DNA of 64,000 nt from Bacillota bacterium (GTDB lineage Bacteria; Bacillota; Bacilli; Paenibacillales; Paenibacillaceae), in assembly GCA_023460795.1 (NCBI GenBank), contig JAEWPC010000042.1, positions 75,802 through 139,801 on the forward strand, read 5' to 3'. The notes below the pieces were generated by a model, which saw nothing but the letters and a program-made list of their open reading frames with translations, was not told the origin of the DNA and made no database searches. Position 1 is the first letter of the stretch. Every line of letters starts with the position of its first letter. Shown in pieces: positions 8,801 through 17,366 of this stretch. The position numbers and the translations under genes were made by a program.

Positions 8801-8831
8801 AAATCCCCTCGGAAGTCTTCCGGGGGGATTC
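8801..8831. terminator. Hairpin, duplicated copy of the element at 7750
   Basis: AATCCCCTCGGAAG pairs with CTTCCGGGGGGATT with one G-T pair. The flank before it (GTGAAATCCCCT) and after it (ACGTCTATCGATCCTTCT) matches the 7750-7819 region, so it belongs to the same duplicated block. Confidence 0.65.
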
Positions 8832-8871
8832 GTTGCCGTTCAGGGATATATTACGTCTATCGATCCTTCTA

Positions 8872-9285
8872 TTACTGATTGAACGCGCTCGTATCGAAGT
8901 AACAAATCTCCCACAGATGTCCGTTCGGATCCTCGAAGTTTCTGACGTACATGAAGCCGTGGTCCTGAGTATCCTTGAACGGTTTGCCGCCTGCGGCGTA
9001 AGCCTTCTCCGCGAGCTCGTCCGCATGCTCTCTGCTGTTAGCGGATAGCGCGATAATGCCGGCCGAGTGACTGGAGAGATTGGCGATAGGCTTGCTAACG
9101 AACGTATTGAAATACGATTCCGCCAGCAATTGAACGAACGTATTGTCGTTAATGACGAGGCAGGCCGAGTTCTCATCGGAGAATTGGGCATTGAACTCGA
9201 AGCCGATGCTGCCGAAGAATTCCTTCGTCCGATTGATGTCCTTCACCGGCAGGTTGATGTACGTCTGGCTCGATTGATAAGACAT
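8872..9285 (-). CDS. VOC-superfamily (glyoxalase-fold) protein
   Basis: The 137-residue protein reads MSYQSSQTYINLPVKDINRT, with the classic V-x-D-x-x-x-x-x-x-F-F opening of a beta-alpha-beta-beta-beta module (RTKEFFGSIGFEFNA). It ends with FEDPNGHLWEICYFD, where the glutamate in LWE is the usual metal ligand position. I prefer the ATG at 9285, behind AGGTG; a GTG at 9294 abuts the stop of the DoxX gene and is less likely. Probably co-transcribed with DoxX (stop to start distance under ten bases). A degraded paralogue lies at 7801-7846. Substrate unknown. Confidence 0.85.
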   Translation of the reverse strand: MSYQSSQTYINLPVKDINRTKEFFGSIGFEFNAQFSDENSACLVINDNTFVQLLAESYFNTFVSKPIANLSSHSAGIIALSANSREHADELAEKAYAAGGKPFKDTQDHGFMYVRNFEDPNGHLWEICYFDTSAFNQ

Positions 9286-9294
9286 TATGGTCAC

Positions 9295-9693
9295 CTATCC
9301 TTTGATATGAATATTAGTTGCTCGAAAGCTCTTGAGCGCATCGCGCTTTAAGTACAGAAGGATGGCCACTAAGATGAAGGTCACGAGCGGTACCATTGCA
9401 TCCCCAACGAGACCGGCGGCAAGGTTCGTTACCGTGGCGCCGATCATAATGGCGAGCATAATGGCGATCGACAACACGGCCGCTCTCGGACTGCGATACC
9501 CGGCAACGAGGAGCAGTCCCGCCAGCGCTTCGAATACGCCGACCGTGTAGATCAAGGCCACCGGCGTCCCCAGATCGTCCGTGAACAATTCCTTGATTTG
9601 CTTGTTACTGGAGAAGATCTTCATCGCTCCGGCAAACAGAAAATCCAGCGCAAGTAACCCTTGTAAAATGCGCGCTGTCCACTTCATTCGCAT
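9295..9693 (-). CDS. DoxX-family membrane protein
   Basis: About 130 residues with four predicted membrane helices (ARILQGLLALDFLFAGAMKI; IYTVGVFEALAGLLLVAGY; AAVLSIAIMLAIMIGATVT; MVPLVTFILVAILLYL). The G-A-x-K-I/L after helix 1 and the E-x-x-x-G-L-L-L in helix 2 are typical of DoxX. Family members take part in membrane redox or thiol stress responses. A second ATG at 9687 has better spacing to AAAGGGG and may be the true start. First gene of a two-gene operon with the VOC protein. Confidence 0.85.
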   Translation of the reverse strand: MRMKWTARILQGLLALDFLFAGAMKIFSSNKQIKELFTDDLGTPVALIYTVGVFEALAGLLLVAGYRSPRAAVLSIAIMLAIMIGATVTNLAAGLVGDAMVPLVTFILVAILLYLKRDALKSFRATNIHIKG

Positions 9694-9878
9694 TTCACCC
9701 CTTTATGTTTTCATTTAGATCGCGCGATTCTATCTACCAAGATACCTTCAGCGTGTCAGGCGGTATTGTATAAATCGGAATTGTCGCGCGCTGCCGCGAA
9801 GCTTCCGATTCGTACTATACGGACGATCCGGATAGCGATATGTTGAAGGGAATGATCGTGATAAATGGGGGAGAATGA

Positions 9879-10457
9879 ATGAGCCTGAATACGCGTATGC
9901 ACGAAACGATCGTGATTTTCATCCTAGCCTTGTTCGCCTTTGCGATTGGAGGGTGTAGTTCATCAGAGTCCGACGGCAACAACGACAGCGGCATTAAAGC
10001 ATTCACCGTTATTTCCGAAGCTTTCATGAATGGCGAACAGATTCCCGAGAAGTATACAAGCGCGGATTATAGCTTCCCTCTCGCCTGGGAGAACGAGCCC
10101 AAAGGGACGAAGTCGTTCGCGATCCTCATCGTAGATCTTCATCCAGTCGCCAACCATTGGATTCACTGGACTGTCCTGAATATTCCGGCCAACGTGCATA
10201 GCCTTCCCGAAGGCGTTTCCCGAACCGACAAGCTTCCGGTGGGGAGTCTGGAGTTATTGAATTCATCGGCTTTAAGCGGATTCGATCCTCCTGCACCGCC
10301 AATGGGCTCCGGGAACCATGAATATAAAACCATCGTGTATGCCTTGGATGTGAAATCGCTGGAAGCACCTGCCCATCTGCCCTATGAGAAGTTTCAAGAG
10401 CTCATGAGCGAGCATGTTCTCGGCACGGCGGAAATCAGCGGTTATTATGAGAGATAG
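9879..10457 (+). CDS. YbhB/PEBP-family lipoprotein
   Basis: This 192-residue protein opens with a hydrophobic signal ending FAFAIGGCSSSES, a probable lipobox with the cysteine at residue 26. The mature part is a phosphatidylethanolamine-binding-protein fold: GEQIPEKYTSAD, PLAWENEPKGTKSFAILIVD, HWIHWTVLNIPA and the C-terminal GTAEISGYYER. Bacterial YbhB relatives have no agreed function; ligand binding at the HWxxW pocket is conserved. GGGGGAGA precedes the ATG. It is flanked by a terminator shared with the convergent AraC gene. Confidence 0.88.
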   Translation: MSLNTRMHETIVIFILALFAFAIGGCSSSESDGNNDSGIKAFTVISEAFMNGEQIPEKYTSADYSFPLAWENEPKGTKSFAILIVDLHPVANHWIHWTVLNIPANVHSLPEGVSRTDKLPVGSLELLNSSALSGFDPPAPPMGSGNHEYKTIVYALDVKSLEAPAHLPYEKFQELMSEHVLGTAEISGYYER

Positions 10458-10471
10458 AATGTCTGCGCGCG

Positions 10472-10507
10472 AAGAAGGAGCTTCCCGGAATCCGGGGGCT
10501 CCTTCTT
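10472..10507. terminator. Bidirectional terminator hairpin
   Basis: AAGAAGGAGC pairs perfectly with GCTCCTTCTT, with an inner CCCGG/CCGGG stem. It separates the PEBP gene from the convergent AraC gene. Confidence 0.8.
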
Positions 10508-10527
10508 GGCGTCTACAGTGGATGATG

Positions 10528-11385
10528 TCAGTCGGTACGATATGAATCGTAATGATCTATGTAGATGATCTCCCCGACCTTGTTCTGCAGGGTCGTATAC
10601 TTGGCTGGGGAGTGCCCGATGAATCGTTTGAATTCCTTAATGAAGTGCGCCTGATCGTAATAGGTATCGTTGAAATGCTTCGCCTGCAGGTAATCGCGCT
10701 TGTCCCGCAGCATGGCTTGGAAGGAGGACTGGAAGCGAACGAGCGAGGCGAAGGTCTTAGGACTGAGGCCAAGCCGATCCGCGAACTTGGCGCGCTGCCA
10801 ACGATCGCTTAATCCCGTTACCTGCGAAAGCTTCTTCATCGACAATAGACCCTGCGCGTCCATAATCGTGGCTGCGCTATATTCGAATGCTTGATCGATC
10901 TCCGTCCTGGCTAACGCTCTGATCAGGAATTCTTGAAGAAGAGTCACCTTATGCGCGGGATTCGTCACCGAATAGATCCGGTCTTCCAAGGTGCGGGTCG
11001 CCGCCATGCCGAATACTTCGCCGAATGGTACGATGGCGTTACGCAGTTCATGTTGAGGATATGCGAGAAGACGATAAGCCGCAGCGGGATGGAGTTCGAT
11101 GCTTATGCAGCCGAACGGCTTGCTTCGGTCGAAAGCGGCGATAATCGGACGGTCGGAGATTCCGATAATGGATAACCGATGCTCCGGAATCACGAATGCT
11201 TGCTCGCAGATCCGCCCAACAAGCTGCCCCTTATAATGCAACGTCATCTTAATGGAACCGTTAGGAGCGATAACTTGAATCTCTTCATTGGAAAGTCGCC
11301 CGTCGGACTCGAATACCCAGATATCTTTGATGAATTCGCTCAGAAGCGGGTGCGGTGATACTCGCTTGATCGCGAGGTTGTTCAT
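10528..11385 (-). CDS. AraC-family regulator (paralogue 2)
   Basis: This 285-residue protein begins MNNLAIKRVSPHPLLSEFI. The ATG at 11385 is preceded by GGAGGT; the longer frame to 11430 is not needed. It shares sensor domain (IPEHRLSIIGISDRP) and C-terminal AraC HTHs (RLGLSPKTFASLVRFQSS; YYDQAHFIKEFKRFIGHSP) with the protein at 7848. It is the last gene before the AT-rich defence island. Confidence 0.9.
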   Translation of the reverse strand: MNNLAIKRVSPHPLLSEFIKDIWVFESDGRLSNEEIQVIAPNGSIKMTLHYKGQLVGRICEQAFVIPEHRLSIIGISDRPIIAAFDRSKPFGCISIELHPAAAYRLLAYPQHELRNAIVPFGEVFGMAATRTLEDRIYSVTNPAHKVTLLQEFLIRALARTEIDQAFEYSAATIMDAQGLLSMKKLSQVTGLSDRWQRAKFADRLGLSPKTFASLVRFQSSFQAMLRDKRDYLQAKHFNDTYYDQAHFIKEFKRFIGHSPAKYTTLQNKVGEIIYIDHYDSYRTD

Positions 11386-11569
11386 GGGAATTCTACCTCC
11401 GGGATTTGGTAAGGTCGAAGTGAAAGACAACTGGATTATCCATATTTAACAATGATTATAGATGAATGGAATGGAAATGTCTTTGATGTTTCCTCGGAGA
11501 GATTGGAAGTTAACAGGTAAATGATATAAATATGTCGAATTTTATAATCAACATTGGAAGGTGAGTATA

Positions 11570-14317
11570 TTGACGTTACCTGAATCTTTATTCAATATCT
11601 TTGCTATTAAACAAAGGTCATACAAAATGGTCCTAATACTGTCTTTATTAGATGAAATGAAGAGTTCCAGCCAACAAGAGGTGTCGATAACTGCTGTAAC
11701 TCATCGGTTCCTGAAACAGCTACAGCAGCGAGAGATTGCTGGGTTAAAGGTAGATACGCCACCGGCTAACCTAGGTTCTCGCTGGGAACTTGTCCAAGCG
11801 AGGCAACTGTCTTCACTCATTCGAACTCCTATTCAAGCTCTGTCTTCCGTTTTGCACTTTGATTCAGATAAACAGACGCTTCAATTTATTGATGATATTA
11901 AGCGCGCATGGTCGGACTCTATTGAAAATGAACTGCGTAGCTATGCGATATCTCAACTCGAGGAGTACTATAGCAAAATGGAAAATTCGATTCCTCTCCA
12001 CGATCACTTACTCAGGATCATGCAACAATATCAAAATGCCAAAAGAGAGAGTTTTAGTAACAATCCGCTTGGCCATTTTGTAAGGCAAATGATTCCTCAG
12101 GAGCTCAAAAAGCTCGCTTTCATAGATGACCATTACAAAGTTCAAGGCTCTGTTGGCATGGGTAACTGGGCTACGATTCCTTGGATTGCGATTATGGATA
12201 AGAGAATCACAGAAACGACTCAACAAGGGGAATACATTGTTTATTTGTTTTCAGAAAATATGGAATCTGTTTATCTAACCCTTGCTCAAGGTGTGACTGT
12301 TCCATTAAGAGATAAAGGTAAATCAGATGGATACGCCTATCTACAACAGAAGGTAGATGAACTAAGAGATAAGTTGCCCCTTGAAGGAATGCTCAAAGAC
12401 CAAAACATCAATTTGACAAATGGGGGCTTGGGAAAGGACTACCAGGTGTCCACCGTTGCCTATTATCGCTATGACCGGGAGCAACTCCCGAGTAGTGAAC
12501 AATTGATCGCTGATCTGCGAAATGTGGTGGAGAATTACCGTTTATATGTCGAAAATCGAGAACTCACTGATACGGAAGATGATGTCAGCTTCAAATATAC
12601 GATCGCCCATTTATATTATGGCCAAGGGATTGTTAACTACCTCAGCCAACGTAATTCCGCCTACGTTACGATTGAAGAACTTGCTGCTAACCAATCGACG
12701 GTTCTAATGACCGGGGAGCAAGTCAAACACCCCAAGGAACGGGCTTGTCACATCTGTCGAGCGCTCGAAGAATTGGGGCTATTGAAGATCTCCAATCAAC
12801 ACGTAACCATTTCCGAGTTCGGTAACCAGTATTCACAGCATTTCGATAATAGTATATGGCGCATAAGTGATAAGCAAGTCGATCTGTTACGTCATAGAAT
12901 CGAGACTCATCATCCGGGATCACCACTAGTTTCGGTCATACGTCAATCTATCTCGATCTGTGAACAGTTAAATACATTCACTTTTGATGCCTTCCAATCC
13001 CGGTTTATTGAGGTTCTTCAAGTTCAGAATGAATGGAACGACGTTACGAGAAAAAATCGGGCTACTTTCATGCTTAATTGGCTTGAGGATCTGCATTACA
13101 TCACGAAGAGCGGTGGAATGTATACTTTTTCCGGTTCGAAAGAGGTGGGACAGGTGGACAACTTAACTATCCAAGAGAGAATAGAGACCATTAAGGAATT
13201 TATCGTCTCTAAAGGTTTCGTATATCCGGATAACCTCATTGAGAACTTCTACCTATCGCTGAAATCGAAGCCATTCGTCATTCTTGCAGGAGTGTCAGGT
13301 ACCGGGAAAACGAAGCTGATCAAGCTGTTTGCAGAGGCACTGGGTGCGACGACTACAAATCGGCAGTTTACGCTTATCCCAGTACGTCCGGACTGGAGCG
13401 ATCCATCAGATCTTCTTGGCTACAAGGATTTAGCCGGGGTTTTCCGGCCGGGTTTGATCACTGAGGTACTTGTAGAGGCTTCCAAGCCTAAGAACCAGCT
13501 CAAGCCTTACTTTATATGCTTGGATGAGATGAATCTGGCGCGAGTGGAGCATTATTTCAGCGATATGCTGAGTATTCTGGAGACACAGCAATGGCAGCTA
13601 GATAGGCTAGTTACCGATCCTTTGATAAAGACAGATTCTCTGACGACGGATGAGGATAAACAGAGGTATGGGTATATGTATTTACCCGATAACGTGTACC
13701 TGATCGGTACAGTTAACATGGACGAAACCACGCACCCCTTCAGTAAGAAAGTACTCGATAGAGCCAACACGATTGAGTTCAATTATATCAATCTTGGCCA
13801 ATATCCTAACTTAGAAGCAAACTCAACAGATCGTATTATCGTGCAAGTCACGAATTCGTTCCTCCGAGCCGAGTATATTCAGCTTGTCGATGTATACAGC
13901 GAATACCGTGAGCTAGTTGAGAAGTGGACTAACGAGCTGGTAAAGATTAATACGATTCTTGAAGAGATACATTCCCATGTTGGGTTCCGGATTCGTGATG
14001 CGGTATGTTTCTATATGATCTACAACGAGCGGTTTGAGTTGATGAATCAAGATGCGGCGTTCGATCTGCAGTTATTGCAGAAGATACTGCCCCGGATACA
14101 AGGAAGTAACACATCGGTCAAGAAGGTTCTGCTTCAATTGGCACAAGTTGCTTTGGGGAGGAAGCTGAATATTGACGAGTTGCTGGAAGATGCTTCTCCT
14201 CTATACGCGGGACAGGCTGCAACAGGAACGGAGAAATACCAGAATAGCGCTAGAAAAATCGCCTTCATGCTACGGAGGTTAGAGGAAGATGGCTTCACCT
14301 CATACTGGCTCTCCTAA
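11570..14317 (+). CDS. McrB-like AAA+ GTPase subunit of a modification-dependent/LlaJI-type restriction system
   Basis: The 915-residue protein has an MrcB-type N-terminal region (VGMGNWATIPWIAIMDKRI, YIVYLFSENMESVYLTLAQG, about residues 190-250), a helical middle part, and a C-terminal McrB AAA+ module. Walker A is GVSGTGKTK (about residue 575), with Walker B/sensor FICLDEMNLARVEHYF (about 650) and the McrB signature GTVNMDETTHPFSKKVLDRA (about 713). McrB proteins hydrolyse GTP and drive the partner nuclease. A TTG at 11570 is the best start: GGAAGGTGA lies six bases upstream. A GTG at 11561 has no room for a ribosome site. The gene overlaps the nuclease gene by 29 bases. Visibly lower GC than the flanks. 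Confidence 0.9.
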   Translation: MTLPESLFNIFAIKQRSYKMVLILSLLDEMKSSSQQEVSITAVTHRFLKQLQQREIAGLKVDTPPANLGSRWELVQARQLSSLIRTPIQALSSVLHFDSDKQTLQFIDDIKRAWSDSIENELRSYAISQLEEYYSKMENSIPLHDHLLRIMQQYQNAKRESFSNNPLGHFVRQMIPQELKKLAFIDDHYKVQGSVGMGNWATIPWIAIMDKRITETTQQGEYIVYLFSENMESVYLTLAQGVTVPLRDKGKSDGYAYLQQKVDELRDKLPLEGMLKDQNINLTNGGLGKDYQVSTVAYYRYDREQLPSSEQLIADLRNVVENYRLYVENRELTDTEDDVSFKYTIAHLYYGQGIVNYLSQRNSAYVTIEELAANQSTVLMTGEQVKHPKERACHICRALEELGLLKISNQHVTISEFGNQYSQHFDNSIWRISDKQVDLLRHRIETHHPGSPLVSVIRQSISICEQLNTFTFDAFQSRFIEVLQVQNEWNDVTRKNRATFMLNWLEDLHYITKSGGMYTFSGSKEVGQVDNLTIQERIETIKEFIVSKGFVYPDNLIENFYLSLKSKPFVILAGVSGTGKTKLIKLFAEALGATTTNRQFTLIPVRPDWSDPSDLLGYKDLAGVFRPGLITEVLVEASKPKNQLKPYFICLDEMNLARVEHYFSDMLSILETQQWQLDRLVTDPLIKTDSLTTDEDKQRYGYMYLPDNVYLIGTVNMDETTHPFSKKVLDRANTIEFNYINLGQYPNLEANSTDRIIVQVTNSFLRAEYIQLVDVYSEYRELVEKWTNELVKINTILEEIHSHVGFRIRDAVCFYMIYNERFELMNQDAAFDLQLLQKILPRIQGSNTSVKKVLLQLAQVALGRKLNIDELLEDASPLYAGQAATGTEKYQNSARKIAFMLRRLEEDGFTSYWLS

Positions 14318-16712
14318 TCACGCAGAGCTTCTCCGCGTGGAGACGGAATGGTTTAACTTATATCTTCAGGGGCGTCCTGTCCATCCCACAGTCGAGACGT
14401 TAGAGCTACATCGTAACGAGGAGCGAGAGTGGGAGGATGCCCATTTTCATGCTGCGCCTCATCGTACTTTGATTAACGAATGTATAGTAAAGATTTATTC
14501 GCATACACATGGGAACTTGATTTCATGGGAGCCGGGGATAGCGTGTGAACCGATCTTTTTTGAGACACAGCCCTATGAACTGGTGATCGAGAAAAAGGAC
14601 CCTGAGCTGGCGATAACTTTTCATCATGATAATGTGAACCTGCGTGGGGCGATCAAACCGCTAGGTCGGATGCTATTGACAGGTATCCTTAATTTTCAGA
14701 ATGAAGTAGGTCTCACTGATCTTGAGATTCGCTCGAATGGGCAGACTTTGCTACGCCTTCAGCTCGAAATTTATCCGACGAAGCTTGATTACAAGCGGGA
14801 TTATCAGTTGATTCTTAACGATGTGAACGAGCAGATCTATAACTTGTCGTTTGATTTTCTTCGTAAAACCTACCATCTTACCGGATTGCGGGATACGCAT
14901 AATCAGAGCTTGACGGAATTTTTTACGATCCTACAGCATGTGTTTGAACAGCTCACCCAAGCAGTAGATCGGATTAAGGGGTCACCTCACTCCAAACTAC
15001 AGGTAGAACACAGGGTAGTTGATGGTGCACGAGTTAAAAAAGCGGGGCGTGAGAACGTGTCGTTCCTGGCGAAGCGGCCTTACCTGCTAACGCCTGATGC
15101 CAAGCAAGGCATGTTATTGGTTGGCGGCCAACGTTACAGTCCTACTCATGTGCTGGAGAGTAAGCGGCATGTGGACTACGATACGGTAGAGAATCGTTTT
15201 GTCCGTTGGGTTCTGCAGCGAATTCAGCAGAAGTTAAAAGACTTCCATAAACGGCTATCACAGAAAGGGAGAGAGCAGGATTCGCTGCTTACCCGGAAGC
15301 TTTCAATCATGCAGGGACAGCTAGGGAGGCTGCTTCGTCATGATTTTCTGAACGTGGGGGAAATGAGACAGATGTCCATCTCGCTGGTACTCCAGATGGC
15401 ACCGGGGTATCGCGAAGTGTATCGGTATTATCTGATGCTGATGAAGGGGCTATCGATTCAAAGCGACTTGTTCCAGCTGTCTATGAAAGATCTGGCTCAG
15501 CTCTACGAGTACTGGTGCTTCTTAAAGATCCATCATCTATTGAGTCGTAAATACGAGCTAGTGAGGCAGGATATTATCAAGGTGAACCGCAACGGATTGT
15601 TCGTCACGTTGGATAAATCGCAACAAGCACGAATGGTGTACCGGAATCCTCGGAATGGCGAAGTGTTCACGCTCTTTTACAACACGCTCCCTAAAGGCGA
15701 TTCGAGCGCGACGATCGGCCAGAGGCCAGATAACATCCTTACTTTGAAGAAAAATGATGCTTCTACAGAATACAAATACATCTTCGACGCCAAGTATCGG
15801 ATCAATCCGGCGTATGAAGGAACATCCTATCATCGTACTTATCAGGCTCCAGGGCCTGAAGAAGATGATATTAACACCATGCACCGCTATCGCGATGCGA
15901 TTGTATATATGGGTGAGGGCCTACAGGAATACGAACGTAGTATGTTCGGAGCTTATGTGTTGTTCCCATATCATGATGAAGAACGGTATCAAGAACACCG
16001 TTTTTATAGAAGCATCGCCAAGATTAACATCGGGGCGTTGCCTTTCCTTCCGAATTCGACACGGCTGATGGAGCAGTTCCTCGATGAGATCATTAAAGAC
16101 AGTCCAGAAAAAGCATTCGAACGTTCGACGCAGCCTCGAGGCACGAAGGAGTATTATCACAACAAGTTGTCCGGTAAGAATGTAGTTATCGGTGCTTTCA
16201 GCCAAAAAGAACAACTGGATAAGGCTCTTGAGCACAGGATGTATCATACTCCGCTCAAGAATATCTCTGATCATCGTATATTCACACAGCTGGAATTCGT
16301 GGCGTTGTATCAGTCCCAACGCTTCTTCGGACAAGACGGGGAAGCGGGGATCCAATATTACGGAGGAATCAAGGAATGGAAGGTCGTACCGAGGCGGGAG
16401 ATTTGGCAGATTCCTTCAGGTAGAGGGGCTTCTGACGAGCTATATGTACTGTTTACGGTAGAGAGTTGGAACCGGCGTCGGCTACCGATTATCCCAGGCG
16501 GGTATGGTATCTACCGATTATTGTTCACAACGAAGTATATGTTTGATCGAGCGGAAGAAGTGGCGGAGTTGCGTCTCGATAACGAGGAAGAGCTACGGGA
16601 ATGGCGGGAGAAGCGCCGCATTGGAAATGTGAAGGTGAAGCTTGATCGGGAATATGCGGACTTGGCCAATAGAGTTGTAGGTATAGAAGGAGAAGAGGAC
16701 GTAGATGTTTAA
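14289..16712 (+). CDS. DUF2357/PD-(D/E)XK nuclease, McrC-like partner
   Basis: This 807-residue protein has an N-terminal DUF2357-type region (LILNDVNEQIYNLSFDFLRK, about residue 170, to residue 330), a helical linker, and a PD-(D/E)XK core. RPDNILTLKK supplies the first acidic residue, and YIFDAKYRI (about residue 500) the D-x-K. This architecture is known from LlaJI R2-like and McrC-like nucleases paired with McrB ATPases. The start overlaps the end of mcrB, behind GGAGG, so translation is probably coupled. No methyltransferase is visible in the window, which favours a modification-dependent rather than a classical restriction-modification role. The next gene starts within the last codons of this one but is truncated. 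Confidence 0.88.
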   Translation: MASPHTGSPNHAELLRVETEWFNLYLQGRPVHPTVETLELHRNEEREWEDAHFHAAPHRTLINECIVKIYSHTHGNLISWEPGIACEPIFFETQPYELVIEKKDPELAITFHHDNVNLRGAIKPLGRMLLTGILNFQNEVGLTDLEIRSNGQTLLRLQLEIYPTKLDYKRDYQLILNDVNEQIYNLSFDFLRKTYHLTGLRDTHNQSLTEFFTILQHVFEQLTQAVDRIKGSPHSKLQVEHRVVDGARVKKAGRENVSFLAKRPYLLTPDAKQGMLLVGGQRYSPTHVLESKRHVDYDTVENRFVRWVLQRIQQKLKDFHKRLSQKGREQDSLLTRKLSIMQGQLGRLLRHDFLNVGEMRQMSISLVLQMAPGYREVYRYYLMLMKGLSIQSDLFQLSMKDLAQLYEYWCFLKIHHLLSRKYELVRQDIIKVNRNGLFVTLDKSQQARMVYRNPRNGEVFTLFYNTLPKGDSSATIGQRPDNILTLKKNDASTEYKYIFDAKYRINPAYEGTSYHRTYQAPGPEEDDINTMHRYRDAIVYMGEGLQEYERSMFGAYVLFPYHDEERYQEHRFYRSIAKINIGALPFLPNSTRLMEQFLDEIIKDSPEKAFERSTQPRGTKEYYHNKLSGKNVVIGAFSQKEQLDKALEHRMYHTPLKNISDHRIFTQLEFVALYQSQRFFGQDGEAGIQYYGGIKEWKVVPRREIWQIPSGRGASDELYVLFTVESWNRRRLPIIPGGYGIYRLLFTTKYMFDRAEEVAELRLDNEEELREWREKRRIGNVKVKLDREYADLANRVVGIEGEEDVDV

Positions 16713-16854
16713 GAAGCTGCTTGAAATATTTAAAACAGAGAAGAGCAATCAACAACAAACAAAGAAAAAGTCCAGTAAGTCTAAAATCGAATCTACTCGA
16801 ATTGGTGAGCTGGGCGAACATAAGATTAATATTCAACTGTGTAAAAACAAATAA
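16705..16854 (+). pseudogene. NERD-type nuclease-related gene, truncated after 49 codons
   Basis: The frame overlaps the nuclease stop by eight bases and reads MFKKLLEIFKTEKSN, a lysine-rich linker, then IESTRIGELGEHKINIQL before ending CKNK-stop. The G-E-L-G-E-x-K-I-N-I-Q-L string is the usual entry into a NERD (nuclease-related) domain in proteins of about 200 residues. Nothing NERD-like follows; the sequence goes AT-rich and reaches a terminator at 16925. I read it as the 5' stub of a third operon gene removed by deletion. The NERD identification relies on recall of this N-terminal pattern. Confidence 0.6.
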
Positions 16855-16924
16855 ATATTTAAGGTTGTTCGAGACTCTACTTGTTGGACTCGAAGCCATA
16901 ACTTCGATTAGCCACAGGTGAAGT

Positions 16925-16965
16925 AAAAGAGGTGGTGCAGCAGACACTACTCAACCACCTCTTTT
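16925..16965 (+). terminator. Strong terminator of the restriction operon
   Basis: AAAAGAGGTGGT (16925-16936) pairs perfectly with ACCACCTCTTTT (16954-16965) over 12 bp. Confidence 0.85.
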
Positions 16966-17035
16966 ACGAGGTTGTTAACAGTGTGAGTGAGATTGTAAAT
17001 AAGTATGAAGTAGGGAACATATGCTCTTAATTCTA

Positions 17036-17065
17036 TTGAAAGAGCCCAGCATATTACTGTATAAT
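17036..17065 (+). promoter_or_regulatory. Sigma-A-type promoter reading toward the CBASS genes
   Basis: TTGAAA (17036-17041) and TATAAT (17060-17065) are separated by 18 bases. The predicted start site, around 17072, abuts the CIRCE-like operator. No terminator is seen between here and the CD-NTase start at 17367. Confidence 0.7.
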
Positions 17066-17073
17066 GGATATTA

Positions 17074-17100
17074 TTAGCACTTTCACTGCTCGAGTGCTAA
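17074..17100 (+). promoter_or_regulatory. CIRCE operator (HrcA binding site)
   Basis: TTAGCACTT, nine bases, GAGTGCTAA. This matches the CIRCE consensus TTAGCACTC-N9-GAGTGCTAA at 17 of 18 arm positions, differing only at 17082. It is placed at the predicted transcription start, as in groE and dnaK operons. A second CIRCE element lies before htpG (56248). HrcA represses such promoters until protein-folding stress titrates the GroEL needed for HrcA activity. Nearest intact gene downstream: the CBASS CD-NTase. Confidence 0.8.
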
Positions 17101-17118
17101 CGCGTGTAAAAAGAGGTG

Positions 17119-17282
17119 ATGTATACAAGAGATAGCAAAAATGAAAAACAAGCGTAAGTGGTGGTACACTTCGCTTGCCTTCAGATCTTCAAGTACATCC
17201 ATTAATGAGAAGTGGCATTCTCGAACAGATGCATCAAGAAGGTATTGAGTGTTTGTGGAAACAGCACTCAACATATGTATAG
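17119..17282 (+). pseudogene. Split small ORF just downstream of the CIRCE promoter
   Basis: ATG at 17119 behind AAGAGGTG reads MYTRDSKNEKQA-stop. The -1 frame from the five-A run (17144-17148) stays open and reads KTSVSGGTLRLPSD, then LQVHPLMRSGILEQMHQEG, ending at TAG 17282. One extra A in the run would give a single 54-residue protein. I do not recognise the product. It could be a decayed gene, a sequencing indel, or chance. Confidence 0.3.
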
Positions 17283-17305
17283 TTGGTAGCTATATTATAT
17301 GTATA

Positions 17306-17319
17306 CGTCATTAATGACG
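17306..17319. promoter_or_regulatory. 14-bp perfect palindrome
   Basis: CGTCATTAATGACG lies 47 bases before the CD-NTase start. It could be a protein-binding site; no promoter elements are obvious right next to it. Confidence 0.35.
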
Positions 17320-17322
17320 GAT

Positions 17323-17357
17323 ATCCTTCTATTTTTCAAAACAAATGAAAGAAGGAT
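17323..17357 (+). promoter_or_regulatory. Hairpin that pairs with the ribosome binding site of the CD-NTase
   Basis: ATCCTTCT (17323-17330) is perfectly complementary to AGAAGGAT (17350-17357), which holds the Shine-Dalgarno sequence for the ATG at 17367. A TTTC/GAAA pairing could extend the stem. No T-run follows, so it is not a standard terminator. It could hold translation low until the stem melts or is bound. Confidence 0.5.
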
Positions 17358-17366
17358 GAATTATTA

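Noticed and set aside
17083..17274. 63-codon minus-strand ORF between terminator and CBASS
   Set aside because: Covers the CIRCE element and opposes the likely transcript; no ribosome site.
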